Shown in pieces: positions 39,201 to 51,200 of a stretch of 64,000 bases of DNA (position 1 is its first letter; the number at the start of each line of letters is the position of its first letter). The DNA comes from Okapia johnstoni (Eukaryota; Chordata; Mammalia; Artiodactyla; Giraffidae): contig CM044318.1 in assembly GCA_024291935.2 (NCBI GenBank), positions 82,222,001 through 82,286,000 of the forward strand. Direction: 5' to 3'. The position numbers and the translations under genes were made by a program. Below the pieces are notes generated by a model. The model saw only the letters and a program-made list of their open reading frames with translations. It did not search any database and had not been told where the DNA came from.

Positions 39201-42200
39201 AATGGCTTCTCTTTGGAACCCAACTCTCTATACTTTTTGAATTAAGGGAGATAAAACAGATTTTTTTTTTTTTTGCTCACTGAATATCTGATAATGATTT
39301 GAAAAATCATTTGTCATTTATTGACACAAACACTGTTTCCTGCTACAATCTGGACTCTTGTTGAATGAGTTCAATATTCAGGAATTCTTGTAGATAAATC
39401 AGAAACACTTGGTGGGGGAAACTAAATATCAGAGTGAACACTAGTCAACATTCACCAGGGTAGTAGGAAAGTTAAGAGACAGCAGGTAGCGGGAGGCCCT
39501 TTAAGGATCCAGCTCTTTGAAGCTGTGGGTTGGACAGAGCTTCCACAGTCCATAGTTGGAGCAAAATGGGCCCAACCAAGGGCTCAGGGTAACGCTTAGA
39601 AATACCCTGGGAGTAGCTCTGAGAAATACTCTCAGTGTGACTCTTAGACATACCCTCAGTGTAACTCTTAGAAATATTCTCAGGGTGACTCTTAGAAATA
39701 CCCTGGGAGTAACTCTTAGAAATACCCTTAATGTGACTCCTAGAAATACCCTCAGGGTGACTCTTAGAAATACTCTGGGAGTAACTCTTAGAAATACCCT
39801 CAGTGTGACTCTTAGAAATACCCTCAGTGTGACCCTTAGATATACCCTCAGTGTGACCCTTAGACATACCCTCAGTGTGACTCTTTGAAGTACCCTCAGT
39901 GTGACCCTTAGAAATACCCTCAGTGTGACCCTTAGAAATACCCTCAGGGTGACCCTTAGAAATACCCTCAGGGTGACTCTTAGAAATACCCTCTGTGTGA
40001 CTCTTAGAAATACCCTCTGTGTGACCCTTAGAAATACCCTCAGGGTGACTCTTAGAAATACCCTCAGGGTGACTCTAAGACATACCCTCAGGGTGACCCT
40101 TAGAAATACCCTCAGTGTGACTCTTAGAAATACCCTTGGAGTAACTCTTAGAAATACTATCAGTGTGACCCTTAGACATACCCTCAGTGTGACCCTTAGA
40201 AATACCCTCAGTGTGACCCTTAGAAATACCCTCAGTGTGACCCTTAGAAATACCCTCAGTGTGACCCTTAGAAATACCCTCAGGGTGACTCTTAGAAATA
40301 CCCTTGGAGTAACTCTTAGAAATACTCAGTGTGACCCTTAGACATACCCTCAGTGTGACCCTTAGACATACCCTCAGTGTGACCCTTAGAAATACCCTCA
40401 GTGTGATCCTTAGAAATACCCTCAGTGTGACCCTTAGAAATACACTCAGGGTGACTCTTAGAAATACCCTCAGGGTGACTCTTAGAAATACCCTCAGGGT
40501 GACCCTTAGACATACCCTCAGGGTGACCCTTAGACATACCCTCAGTGTGAGCCTTAGAAATACCCTCAGTGTGACCCTTAGAAATACCCTCAGTGTGACT
40601 CTTAGAAATACCCTCAGTGTGACCCTTAGACATACCTTCAGTGTGACCCTTAGAAATACCCTCAGTGTGACTCTTAGAAATACCCTCAGTGTGACCCTTA
40701 GACATACCTTCAGTGTGACCCTTAGACATACCCTCAGTGTGACCCTTAGAAATACCCTGGGAGTAGCAGGGAGCCACAGAAGCCCCCCAAACCCAGTCAG
40801 TGGCACCCTCACATCACAGCAGGGGTGTCAGGCCCTGGCCCGAGGGCAGGCCCAGCACCCCTCCCCCTCCCCCGTGGAATCTGGCCGCCTGGGTGAAGGC
40901 GGGGTGATGACTGAGACCATGTCCCTCCGGCGATGAGGGCTCAGTGGAATCCGGCACCCTGAGCCTCTCCCAGCCCCAACCGTCATCTCGGGGAGCCTCT
41001 GTCGTCCCGAGGGTGCTGACCCAGCGCTTTTCAGGAACAGTCTCGGGGTTGAGTCCTGCTCAATCTCTTGTTGAAAAACCCGTGTGCTCACACACTCACT
41101 ACTCACTTCTCGTGTTTGTTGGAAACTCACCTTAGGTGTGCTGGAAGGTGGCAGCTTCCTCATCGGGCCTTTGCTGAGGGGGGTGAGGTGGGCCTGGCCG
41201 GGCTGGGAGCCCCTGGGGGGCCGGGAGGGGCGCACGCACCTGCAAGGGAACCCCAGACCCGCTCACTGCAGGGCGCTGCAACCTCTGCCTGACCCGATTT
41301 TGGTTCACAGCAACGCTCAAAACACAACTCACTTCTTTTAACTCAGTGTGGTAACCATGCCAGAGAAAAGATTTAATCTCTTGCAGGATTAAAATATAAA
41401 TACTGAGTTCTTTCCCCCAAAGCCATTATTCTGTTAAACTAGTTCTTGCAATGCATAGAAACACAGCTTTGTGATACCTCGGAGATTTTTTGCATAAAGC
41501 TGGCATTTTAGCAACATCTTGGAATATATTTGGATCAAAAGCTACCCCAGCTGATAAAAATGTTTTAATACCCATGTCTTATAAAAATTACCAAGGTTAG
41601 GGTGGGGAAAAACACACCAATGGAATTCATCAACACCCTGCTTAGTTCTGTAATAAGCCGCGAATAGTTTGAGGGGAAAGTGAAGGGGGCAGTTGGTCTG
41701 GCAGAAATGTTAAAACATCAAACCAACAGAAAATCTGACCCCTTCTTTGCTAAGGAAACACAGTGATAAGCAGTTGGTCGCCTTCTTTCAAATGCCATTT
41801 CTTGAAAAGATGACCCCGACCCAGGGTACCTTAGCTTTTCAATGGTGTTTTTTTTATCTGTAAACAGCAGTCGTATCAATGTCTTCCTTTTGAGGTAAAC
41901 CACACATCCAGCAGCAAGAAGACAGAGGATGGTGACCAGAATTCCTATCGTTAAACCTTGGTTATCTGAAACAAAGCACATTCGACTCAGAGAAGGAGGC
42001 AGTTATAGTGAAATATGGGGAGTATGAAATTGTGACATTTATGGAAAAACGAACTTGGAAGGAAAGAACTGAAATGCAGTGAGTAAATCTTTGAATGGTG
42101 TATGGATAAATTAGCCTTACTTCAAAGGTCGTGTTTGAGGTGCAATCTGCCTTGCCATCATTCATTTCTGACAAGTCTGGAACTTGCTAATGGGAAATAT

Positions 42201-45200
42201 AATCTGTCAGGTGGGACCACAGCTCTAGCCACATGGGCCCCCCGAGCATGCCAACAGCAGGGGACCGGTGGCCACAGAAAGAAACAGGGAGTTGTCACTA
42301 GAATTCCATCAGAATCAAAGTGAAGTCAAGTCAAAGTGTTAGTCGCTCAGTCGTGTCTGACTCTTTGCGACCCCGTGGGACTGTAGCCCACCAGGCTCGT
42401 CTGTCCATGGAATTCTCCAGGCAAGAATACTGGAGTGGGTAGCCATTTCCTTCTCCAAGGGATGTTCCCAACCTAGGGATCGAATCTGGGTCTTCTGCAT
42501 TGCAGGCGGATTTTATTTTATTTTTTTACCATTAGAGCCACCAAGTGGTCCCCAAATTGGTCTTTTCAGCCCCAATGACACTCCTTCAGTCTCTTCCCTT
42601 CTCTCATTCTTGGGGGTTGGAATCTGTTTTACTTTTGTTTTTTAGACCAAGATCTTACTTCTGGCTATCAGCAAATGAGAAGGTGAAAAAGAAAACTTGG
42701 TTTAAATGAAACGCCCTTGGATTTTGTTGTGTTAGGGACTTAAAACACAGCCTGACAGCCTGTAGGGGGCAAACCTCTGTCTCTGGGAGGAAGCTGTTTA
42801 CTTTCTCGAAGGAAAGAGCCCCTTTTCTGTGACTTGATCCCATTTTGTTTAGTACAGAGACTCTAAGATTCCTCAAGGATGCAGAAAGGAAGGGAAAATA
42901 GAGTTGGTTTGACTGCAGCTGCGACCAAGGGCTGTCTGTGGAGGGCTCTGCACTCCAGGAGTCGGGGTTTCACCAGGGCTGTGGGTTCCTTGAGCGCGCA
43001 GGTCTCAATTCACCGGTCTGTTCTCCCACCAGCAGCCAGAATCTGTGTCACTCGGTAGGTGCCCTGTGGTCCTGCGCTGCTGATGGCCGTGGTGGTGGTT
43101 TCTGTCACCCAGGCTCTCCCTGGGAGAAAGACTTTCCGCCCTGTTTCTGGACTTTGTGCTCAACTGACAAGTCCTACCGGGGATGTGTCTAAGGAAGACA
43201 ATCAACGTTAAGACTGTCTCGATTTTCTTGTTCAGCGTTACTGGAAAAGCTTTGCTCTGGTTTCCTGGCCAACACGCCCCTCTTATGAGACTGAGCTGGC
43301 AGTCAAGGGGCCTCTGGTTAGGGACCTATTGTGTCTTAACACAGCTCATTAAAAAGGCTTCCCTGTCTTTCCCCATCTCCCGGAGCTTGCTCAAACTCAT
43401 GTGCATTGAGTCGGTGATGCCATCCAACTATCTCATCCTCTGTTGTCCCCTTCTCCTCCTGCCTTCAATCTTTCCCAGCATCAGGGTCTGTTCCAATGAG
43501 TCAGCTCTTAGCATCACGTGGCCAAAGTATTGGAGTATAGCTTCTAGTTTCTTCCAATCAAATCCCTAAGCCTTCAACTGATCAGTTACCAAACACTGAC
43601 AGGACCGGCTGGCGCCCGGCAGATGCTGCATAGACACTGGCTTCATGAACTTCTGAGCCCTGCTCACATGGGTGGCTGAATTGAAGAGTAAGACCCAGGG
43701 TGTGGCTCTCCCTGTTTAACCCTTGGCCAGCTTCTCAAGGCCCCTCTTTTGTAGGTGTTTTGCGGTTAAGAGTTTAAACCTATTTTCTTTTATGAAATGA
43801 TGGCAACAGTGGATGAGTTTGGCTCTTCAGTTGTTTTCATTTAAAAAATATTCTTACCTTGTACAATGAAGAGTTTAGCAACTCAGTGGGTTCCCCATGT
43901 TTTGGAAACTCCCAACCCTGAGACCCCCCTGGTGTCCACACCAAAAAGACACTCAGAGCATGTGGCCTGTCTCCCACCATCCTGTCCAATTCCTTGAACA
44001 TCTGGCTCACTTGAATGTGCATGGAATGGGTGGCAGGGTTTCTGATGTATTAAAAATGAAAACCCTGCTGTTTTTGAACAATAAACTCTTAATGGCCAAT
44101 TAGAAAATTAAGTTGCAGCTGAGAGGCCAGCCACCAAGTCATGGACGGCAGTGAGGATCAGGGAGGCTGGGCCAGACCCGGTTTATTATCTCCTGGGATG
44201 GACACGTGCTAAGAGACGAGACCTGGAGGCCCTTTGACCACCTGCTGCGGGGCTAGGCTGAGATGGTGGGACCCTGGGGCGCCCTTGGAAGCAGCGCTGA
44301 GACTCGTCCACCTTTTAGTACAGGGATGACCAGAAGTTCCCTCCCCTTCCTCCTGGCATGACACTGCTTCTCTAGATGAGTCTGCTTGGAGGGTCTCTCC
44401 TACCTGGCCCTGCAGAGCAGTGTTGTGTCTGTTGTCATGGAAATGCTGGCCAAGCCACAGATTCAACCCTGCCCATCACTGCAGGATGCATGACTTCCTC
44501 CGTCAGCCACTGACTGAATGTCCCGGGGGCTCAGGTGGGCTCCAAGGTGGCAACACAAGTGTGTTTGGGAAATTCCTGCCCACCCCACCCCTGAATCCCC
44601 AGTGGGCCTCATGGTGGGCTCTCTGCACCACTGGGCTTGCTGCTTCCACTTCAAAGGGGACGTCACCCTGACTTGCCCCTTCACTGGCTGCCAATCTCTC
44701 AGAGAAGATGGTCCTGCACTAGGAGGCCACTTATCATCTCTGAGGAGATAAGAACGGACGGTCCCAGCACAGCCACCCTTGGGGGCCTCTACAGGCTAGA
44801 CCTATGTCTCAATCTTAGCTGTGTGACTCTGTGAAAGTTACTTAACTTCTCTGAGCCTCAGGTCTTTGGTATGTAAAGAAAGAAGAAGAATGCCGACTTT
44901 TGTAAGGATTCAATTAATGCCCGCAAAATGTGAAGCCTGGTGCCCGCAGGCAACAACAGCTCAGCCCTGGTGGGCTGGGACCAGTCCCTTTATGCAGAGG
45001 ATGGCATCTTTCTAGTAAGAGCTTTAAAAGGCACTTGAATGAACAACTCTTGGCCTCAGTAAACAAGGCTGGCCTTGACCAAGCAATTTGACCCTATGAC
45101 CACAAGGTGCACACCCACTTGGCAGTTTGTGGCAGAATGACCTTAACTGAGAAAATATCACAGGCTGTGTATGTGCTCAGTCACTCAGTCATGTCCGACT

Positions 45201-48200
45201 CTTTGTGATCCCATGGACTGTAGCCTGCCAGGCTCCTCTGTCCATGGAATTCTCCAGGTTAGAATACTGGAGTGGGTTGCCATTTCCTTCTCCAAGGAAT
45301 CTTCCTGACCCAGGGATCGAACCTGCATCTCCTCCATTGGCAGGCAGATTCTTTATTGCTAGTGCCAGCTGGGAAGCCTGGCAACCTCAGCTTCTGAGCG
45401 AAGCAGAGCAAGGAGTCTCTGCAAAGATTAGGGAAGGATGAGAGAGGGTCTAGAAACAGGGGCCTCAGCCTGTGTCAGGTCACCTGGACCTGTGGAGTCC
45501 CCACCAGGTGTCCAGCTGTGCACCCCCACGAGGGCTGGCGGGTCCTCTGTCCTGCCTGCAATGGTCCCGAGTGCCTGGCTTCCCGCTGCCCCTCGGGAGC
45601 TTGGCCCACTCCCGGGATGCGCTGTCACCACTAACCTGCTTGCCGGACGGGGCCGCTGTCTGTGCTCCCTCCGAAGCCAAACCTGTCACAGAAGGGAGGT
45701 GCCCAGTGGGGCTCGCAGTGGCAGTTCTTCCTGTTGTTGCACACCTTTTGGGCAGCGGGGAACAAAGACACCAAGAGGGAGGCAGGGTTAGGACGTGCCT
45801 CCACCTGGGGCAGCGCCAAGTCTCTGAGCCCTAACTGAGCCCCATAGTGACGCAAAGGCCCTGTGGTCAGTGCCCCCACCTCACGGAGGCAGCCAGACTC
45901 CGGACACACCACTGTGAGGATCCACCCTGCACCCAGCATCACACCAGCAAGTCGAGAACCCGAGGCCGCAAATGTAACAGAAGGTGCTGTTGTTACATCA
46001 GCAGCTGTTGAGGGAAAGATGGAGACCATCAGGACTCACTGGCTCCCTCCCACCTCTTTTTCTTCTCAGTTTCCAGGTCCCTCTTTTTAGATCCAGGAAA
46101 CCCTCCCAATCTGGCTGAAAGGAGAAGACCTCTCAGTAGTGAGGAAGGGACCCTGCTGCTGGGACATGGAATCCATGTCCTTGGGCATCAATGGTCTGAC
46201 AACCACGGGCACCTTCAGACAGGGTGCTTGGGGAGGCTGGGTGACTTGGGGTCCCACAGCAGTCTGATGGCCAGGCCTCCTGCTCCCTGATGTCCACAGG
46301 GTACCACCTCCCCAAAGTCTGCTCCGATTCCTTCAGCAGACACTCCGGAGGGCTGGTCCTGGCTCCTACCCCTGAGTGGTGGATTTAAGCTGGCAGTGAA
46401 CTGTGTCCCGGTGAAATAAGAGGATGATGGCTCTGATCCTACAGGAAAGAAGGTGGGAGGGGCGGCTTTGCTCTTGGTGGGCCCTGAGGCTCCACAGAGG
46501 GGCCAACGCTTGCTCACCCTGTGGCCCAGGGTGACTGATGGTGGCTGTTGCCACCTGTGATGATGTTCTACTTGTTACTGGTATGTATTGTCGTACATGG
46601 AACTGACTGAACTACTACAGGAACCAATGGAAAATGATCATGAAAACAAGAGGGAATCCTTTCTAGAAAGACAATGAGGCTGAATGCTTTGGGAATGCTG
46701 CATGCAAGGCCCCAAGAAGAACTTTGGACAAATTTGGAATGGGAAGGACAACTGAAAAACGATCGGGGAAAGCTGCAAAAGAAAGGATTCCTCATTCAGG
46801 TTGCTCGTGAGTGTCTCAGTGTCCCTTGCACTTAGAGAAGCAAACGATACATTGTGAATGGCGTGCTTTGGGTGGTTCTGTGTAAGGAAGTCAGGGCTGA
46901 GCTCCCATCCTGCAGGCTTCAGCCCCACGTCAAAATACTGCTGGATGGGGCCAGACACACACTTTTATATTTTTGAGGCACATTAAATGTTTGGGGTGTA
47001 TATCTCATTTGTGATGTTTCCCAGGTTGTGATGAATCAACCATACTCAACATCAAGAAACCCAGATGCTTCCAACAAGAAGGCCAACAGTCAGGAAAGCC
47101 TGTGATAAGTGAGAAAGTACCTTTCTATGAAGCTCACGTGAAGCAGAATGAACTGTCATTAGCACCTCCCAGGCTGCCTGGAGTCTAAGTGTCCTGCTAT
47201 TTCCCCAGAGACCCTGCAGCTGGGGCACCACCCCTTGGATTCAGGCACTATCTCCTGCTGTGAACCACAGTCAGGGGCCCTCTGGACGGCTTGTGGCAGA
47301 GAGATTATAGCCCCGACAACTGCCCCTTCCCCCCCCCCCCAGAGGTGCTGCTTGGTGAGCCTGGCCTCGCTAACGAAAGGATTGGGGTCTAGCTGTTACT
47401 TGTTCCCAAGTCACGGCAGCTGCTCAACTCCCAGCAATGTGGGCCTTTCCTCTCCAATGTGTGGATGGGATGCCAGGGATGTTGGAGGGTCAGGAGTCCA
47501 GGGTCCCTGATCCAGCACTGCTACTAACTGGCCACCTAACCTTGGACGTGTCACGACCCCCACGTGGGTCTGGACTCCACCATCAGTCAGATAATGAGGC
47601 TGCACTAGATCATTTCTTCCAGCCATTAGGAAGAAGTCTACAATCCAATGAAGACATGAAAAGATTGCGTTTTATACGACAGTCAGCTACACTCACCACC
47701 AACAAACCCATCTGAGGTGACACTGCAATCCCGCATGGTTACTGCACAATAGTAATCTTATGCAAACCTCCATAATTCTATGTTAGAATCATCAGCAAGT
47801 GTCTGCAAGTTTTAAAAATAGAATTTGGAGCACCATTTATGCAGAAAAGGCTTCAGAAAAACAAATGAACCATTGGCATAGCTAATCAAGATTAATGTGA
47901 TTCCACTGGAAATAATTAAGCCCATCAGGAAAAATAAATTAGGTTTTGAACAATTAGAATCCTCCCCTCCTCCAAATCCTCTGAACTAAAACAAGTCTTC
48001 TTTAGTTGAAACCCATTGCATGTGATTTCAAGAACATGTGGTCAGTATGTGCTGTCTTCTTTGTTTTAATTGCTTTTGGAAACATTTCAGTTCAGACACA
48101 TATTCTGAGTCTTGGTTGTAAGAGAGACAGCTCCGTTTGAAACGCTAATGAAAAACTCTTCACGAAGGAAGGTTAGTGTTAAAATTACTTTGAAGATGAC

Positions 48201-51200
48201 AAAGTCCTTCCAAAAAAATCCAGAATGTTAATTTAAAAGATAATTACCACTCAATCTGATTTTCTTTGTTAAATAAAAATTCCATTTCTTACGCTATATA
48301 AAGGTCAAAGAAAATGAATGTCTTCAGAAGAAAATATTGAGGAGACACTGCTATATTTTTACAAAGTGATGGATGGCGAAAATCCTTTACAAAGGAATGA
48401 TTTAGTGCTGAACTTAATTATGGGCTAGCTACATGAAGGCAATTCACCGACTTACCCCTCTGCCATGACACTGCACTGCACACTCGTGCACACCGAAGAC
48501 ACTGACATTCTGACACCGACGATTCAGGCAGATCTGCAGAAGGAGGGAAGCATAGCAAATATCTATGTCCATCTACAAACACACACAATGCATCTATGTA
48601 TTAAAGAATAGAGGAATGGATAAAGGAGATGTGGTATATATACACAATGGACTACTACTCAGCCATGAAAAAGAATGAAATAATGCCATTTGCAGCGGCA
48701 AGGATGGACCTAGAAATTGTCATATTGAGTGAAGTCAGAGAAAGACAAATATCATATGATATCACTTATATGCGGAAACTAAAAAAAAGATGGTAATATG
48801 AATTTCCCTACCAAACAGAAATAAGAGTCACAGATGTAGAAAACAAACTTATGGTTACCAGCAGGTAAGGGTGGAGGGAGTGATAATTGGGAGACTGGGA
48901 TTGAAATTACACACTACTATATATAAAATAGATAACAATAAGGACCTACTATATATATATAGCACAGGGAACTCGACTCAATACTCTGTCATGACCTATG
49001 TGGGAAAAGAATCTTAAAAAGAGTGGATATACGTATATGTGTAACTGATTCACTTTGCTATACATCTGAAGCTAACACAACATTGTAAATCAACTATACT
49101 CCAATAAAAATTAAAAAACAAAAGGAGAAAGCAAAGGAAAACTCCAAAAAGACGATCTTTCAGTTAACATGCACATGGCATAATGATGCTCTCTGCCTTG
49201 GACATAGATTCTGATGTCCACCTCCAAATTCAGCCCATTCCAAGACTCACATCAGTGTGGACACTACAGAAGTCTTCTATCTTCATGGCATTTTGTATGG
49301 TTTTAGTCAACTCTGAAATTATGGTAACTGATTTCCTCATGACTTTCGTTTAGAGCCTGCAACAAAATCTACATATTGCAGCATTTTTGCCCCCATTTTT
49401 TCTCTACTATTAAAAGATATGGGAGAGAACAGAACAGCCTAGTCCTTCACCTGGGCCAACAGAGACCCAAAGAATCCAGGAACCCAGGGTCCGAGAATCT
49501 TGCAAGGGAGATAGTAAAATACAGGAACTTTCCCAAAATGCTGACTGACAAGCATTATCGTTGATGACATAAACCATCAACAGAAATGCTCAACAGAGGA
49601 GAACAGACGCTTCCCTTGTATTTATCAAGCTGCTGCAGAGGCAGTAATTTGCTAAATGATACTGGGCTGGTTGAAAGAATTTAGTCTCATTTCAAAGGTG
49701 CATAATATAGTCCAGACGCATGGGATCAGGCTCTTTATCTCCCATAAAATGTTACAAATTGGTGGAGTCAAAGGAAGGAAAGTTGAATTTTTAGATTACA
49801 GAAGCATTTTTAATCAAGTAGGACCTTCCTATGAGACATTCACCATCTGACCCCAGCAGCTTATCTAAGGCAAGATGAACGCCCTGCAAAAGAAGTGCTG
49901 GTCCAAGCAGCTCTCGGGGCTGGTGGGGTCTTGGCCAAGGGGACTGGCACATTCCTGCTGATAAAAGAAACTGTCTGGGGTTGCAGTGAGCACAGGAGGA
50001 CCCCAGGCAGAATCACAGCGGATGGGTCCTGCCCTCCCCCAACCCGCGGGCCAGGCTCCAAGATGGCTTTCAAAGAACCAGGGCTCTGCAGGAAGGAGAT
50101 CAAAGCACATTTAATTTTGCACATGACGTGAAAAGCTCACTGATAAATTGCGTCCTTGGAATTTCAGTGTTCAGATGCACCTGGCCTTGGTTGTTCAAAT
50201 CACCATTTAAATGGTGTCATTCTAATGTCAAGACTTGAATATAAACGAATGTGTGTGATTAAGGAGATACCCAGAATATATAATGTGTTTCGCATATCAT
50301 CCTGTTTCCTTAAGGATAAAGCATTTATAAAGGTGTATGAGGGAAGAGGGTGGGGTAGGGAGGAGGGAACTCCTGCCCTGGGGACCCCGCTGCAGGAGCT
50401 GGATCAGCACTTTTCCTTTCTGCTCTGTGACCTCCAGTTAGTAATGGTTTCATATTCATTTTGAAAATGGGGCCCTAATCAAAGCATCTTCCTCCCTAAA
50501 ATGTTAATTATTAACTTGCGATCATTCAGTCTGATGAGAAAGTTTAGTGGGAAAAAAAGTCAATGTGGCAGAATGTGAAAATCTCAATTGTTTTTATTCT
50601 ATTTTTTAATCATTTTGGACTTTATTCCTAACTCCCTTCCCCAAATATCTCAGTCTACCTTTCCCCCTTGTCTCCAAAAGAACCCCCTTTGGCTTTAAGC
50701 TTATCCCATCTCCTCCCCTCTCCTGTCCCTCTGTGGGGGTCTCTGAAACTACATCTGACTTCCCATTCTGTCCAGGTGAGAACAAGTCCCCACTGTGCCA
50801 AAAACCCAGACCACATTTCCAAGAACAATATAGTACGCTGCTGTGTTTCCTTCCAGAGTAATTTCCTGGCTGGAAACTCGCATAACACCCAGAGTGTAGA
50901 AAAGACTTCTTAACACTGAAGGGCTGAGAAAACAAGCTCGATTTCCCCAAATCTGCATCTCAACAGTCGGATGAGGAGCTGGGATTTGTTGATTATTTTT
51001 TTCTTTCTTCTAGGTGCAAAGAACTGGATTTCAGAGGCAGCGTTCTGATAAAGTGGATTTTGGAAAACAAACCATCCCTGTAACTCAGGTCTCGAACAGG
51101 ACATTTCTCAGTGGGTCCTTCCAGACTCACGTTTGTGACGCGAGGGAGCATTTGGGGCTTACTTTTCCATCTGCGCACTTTGTGCCGGCAAGCACGAGCC

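Noticed and set aside
39583..40766. CRISPR-like regular array
   Set aside because: Units are contiguous with no unique spacers, in vertebrate DNA.
39472..40936. Long open frames (up to 245 codons) with repeated VTLRNTLS or KGHTEGIS peptides
   Set aside because: They exist on both strands in the same DNA because the minisatellite unit is 24 bp. There is no domain and no splice or start context.
42322..45635. Short-form-specific ADAM12 exon
   Set aside because: No stretch matched the human short tail as I recall it. A weak candidate acceptor near 44417 was not convincing.
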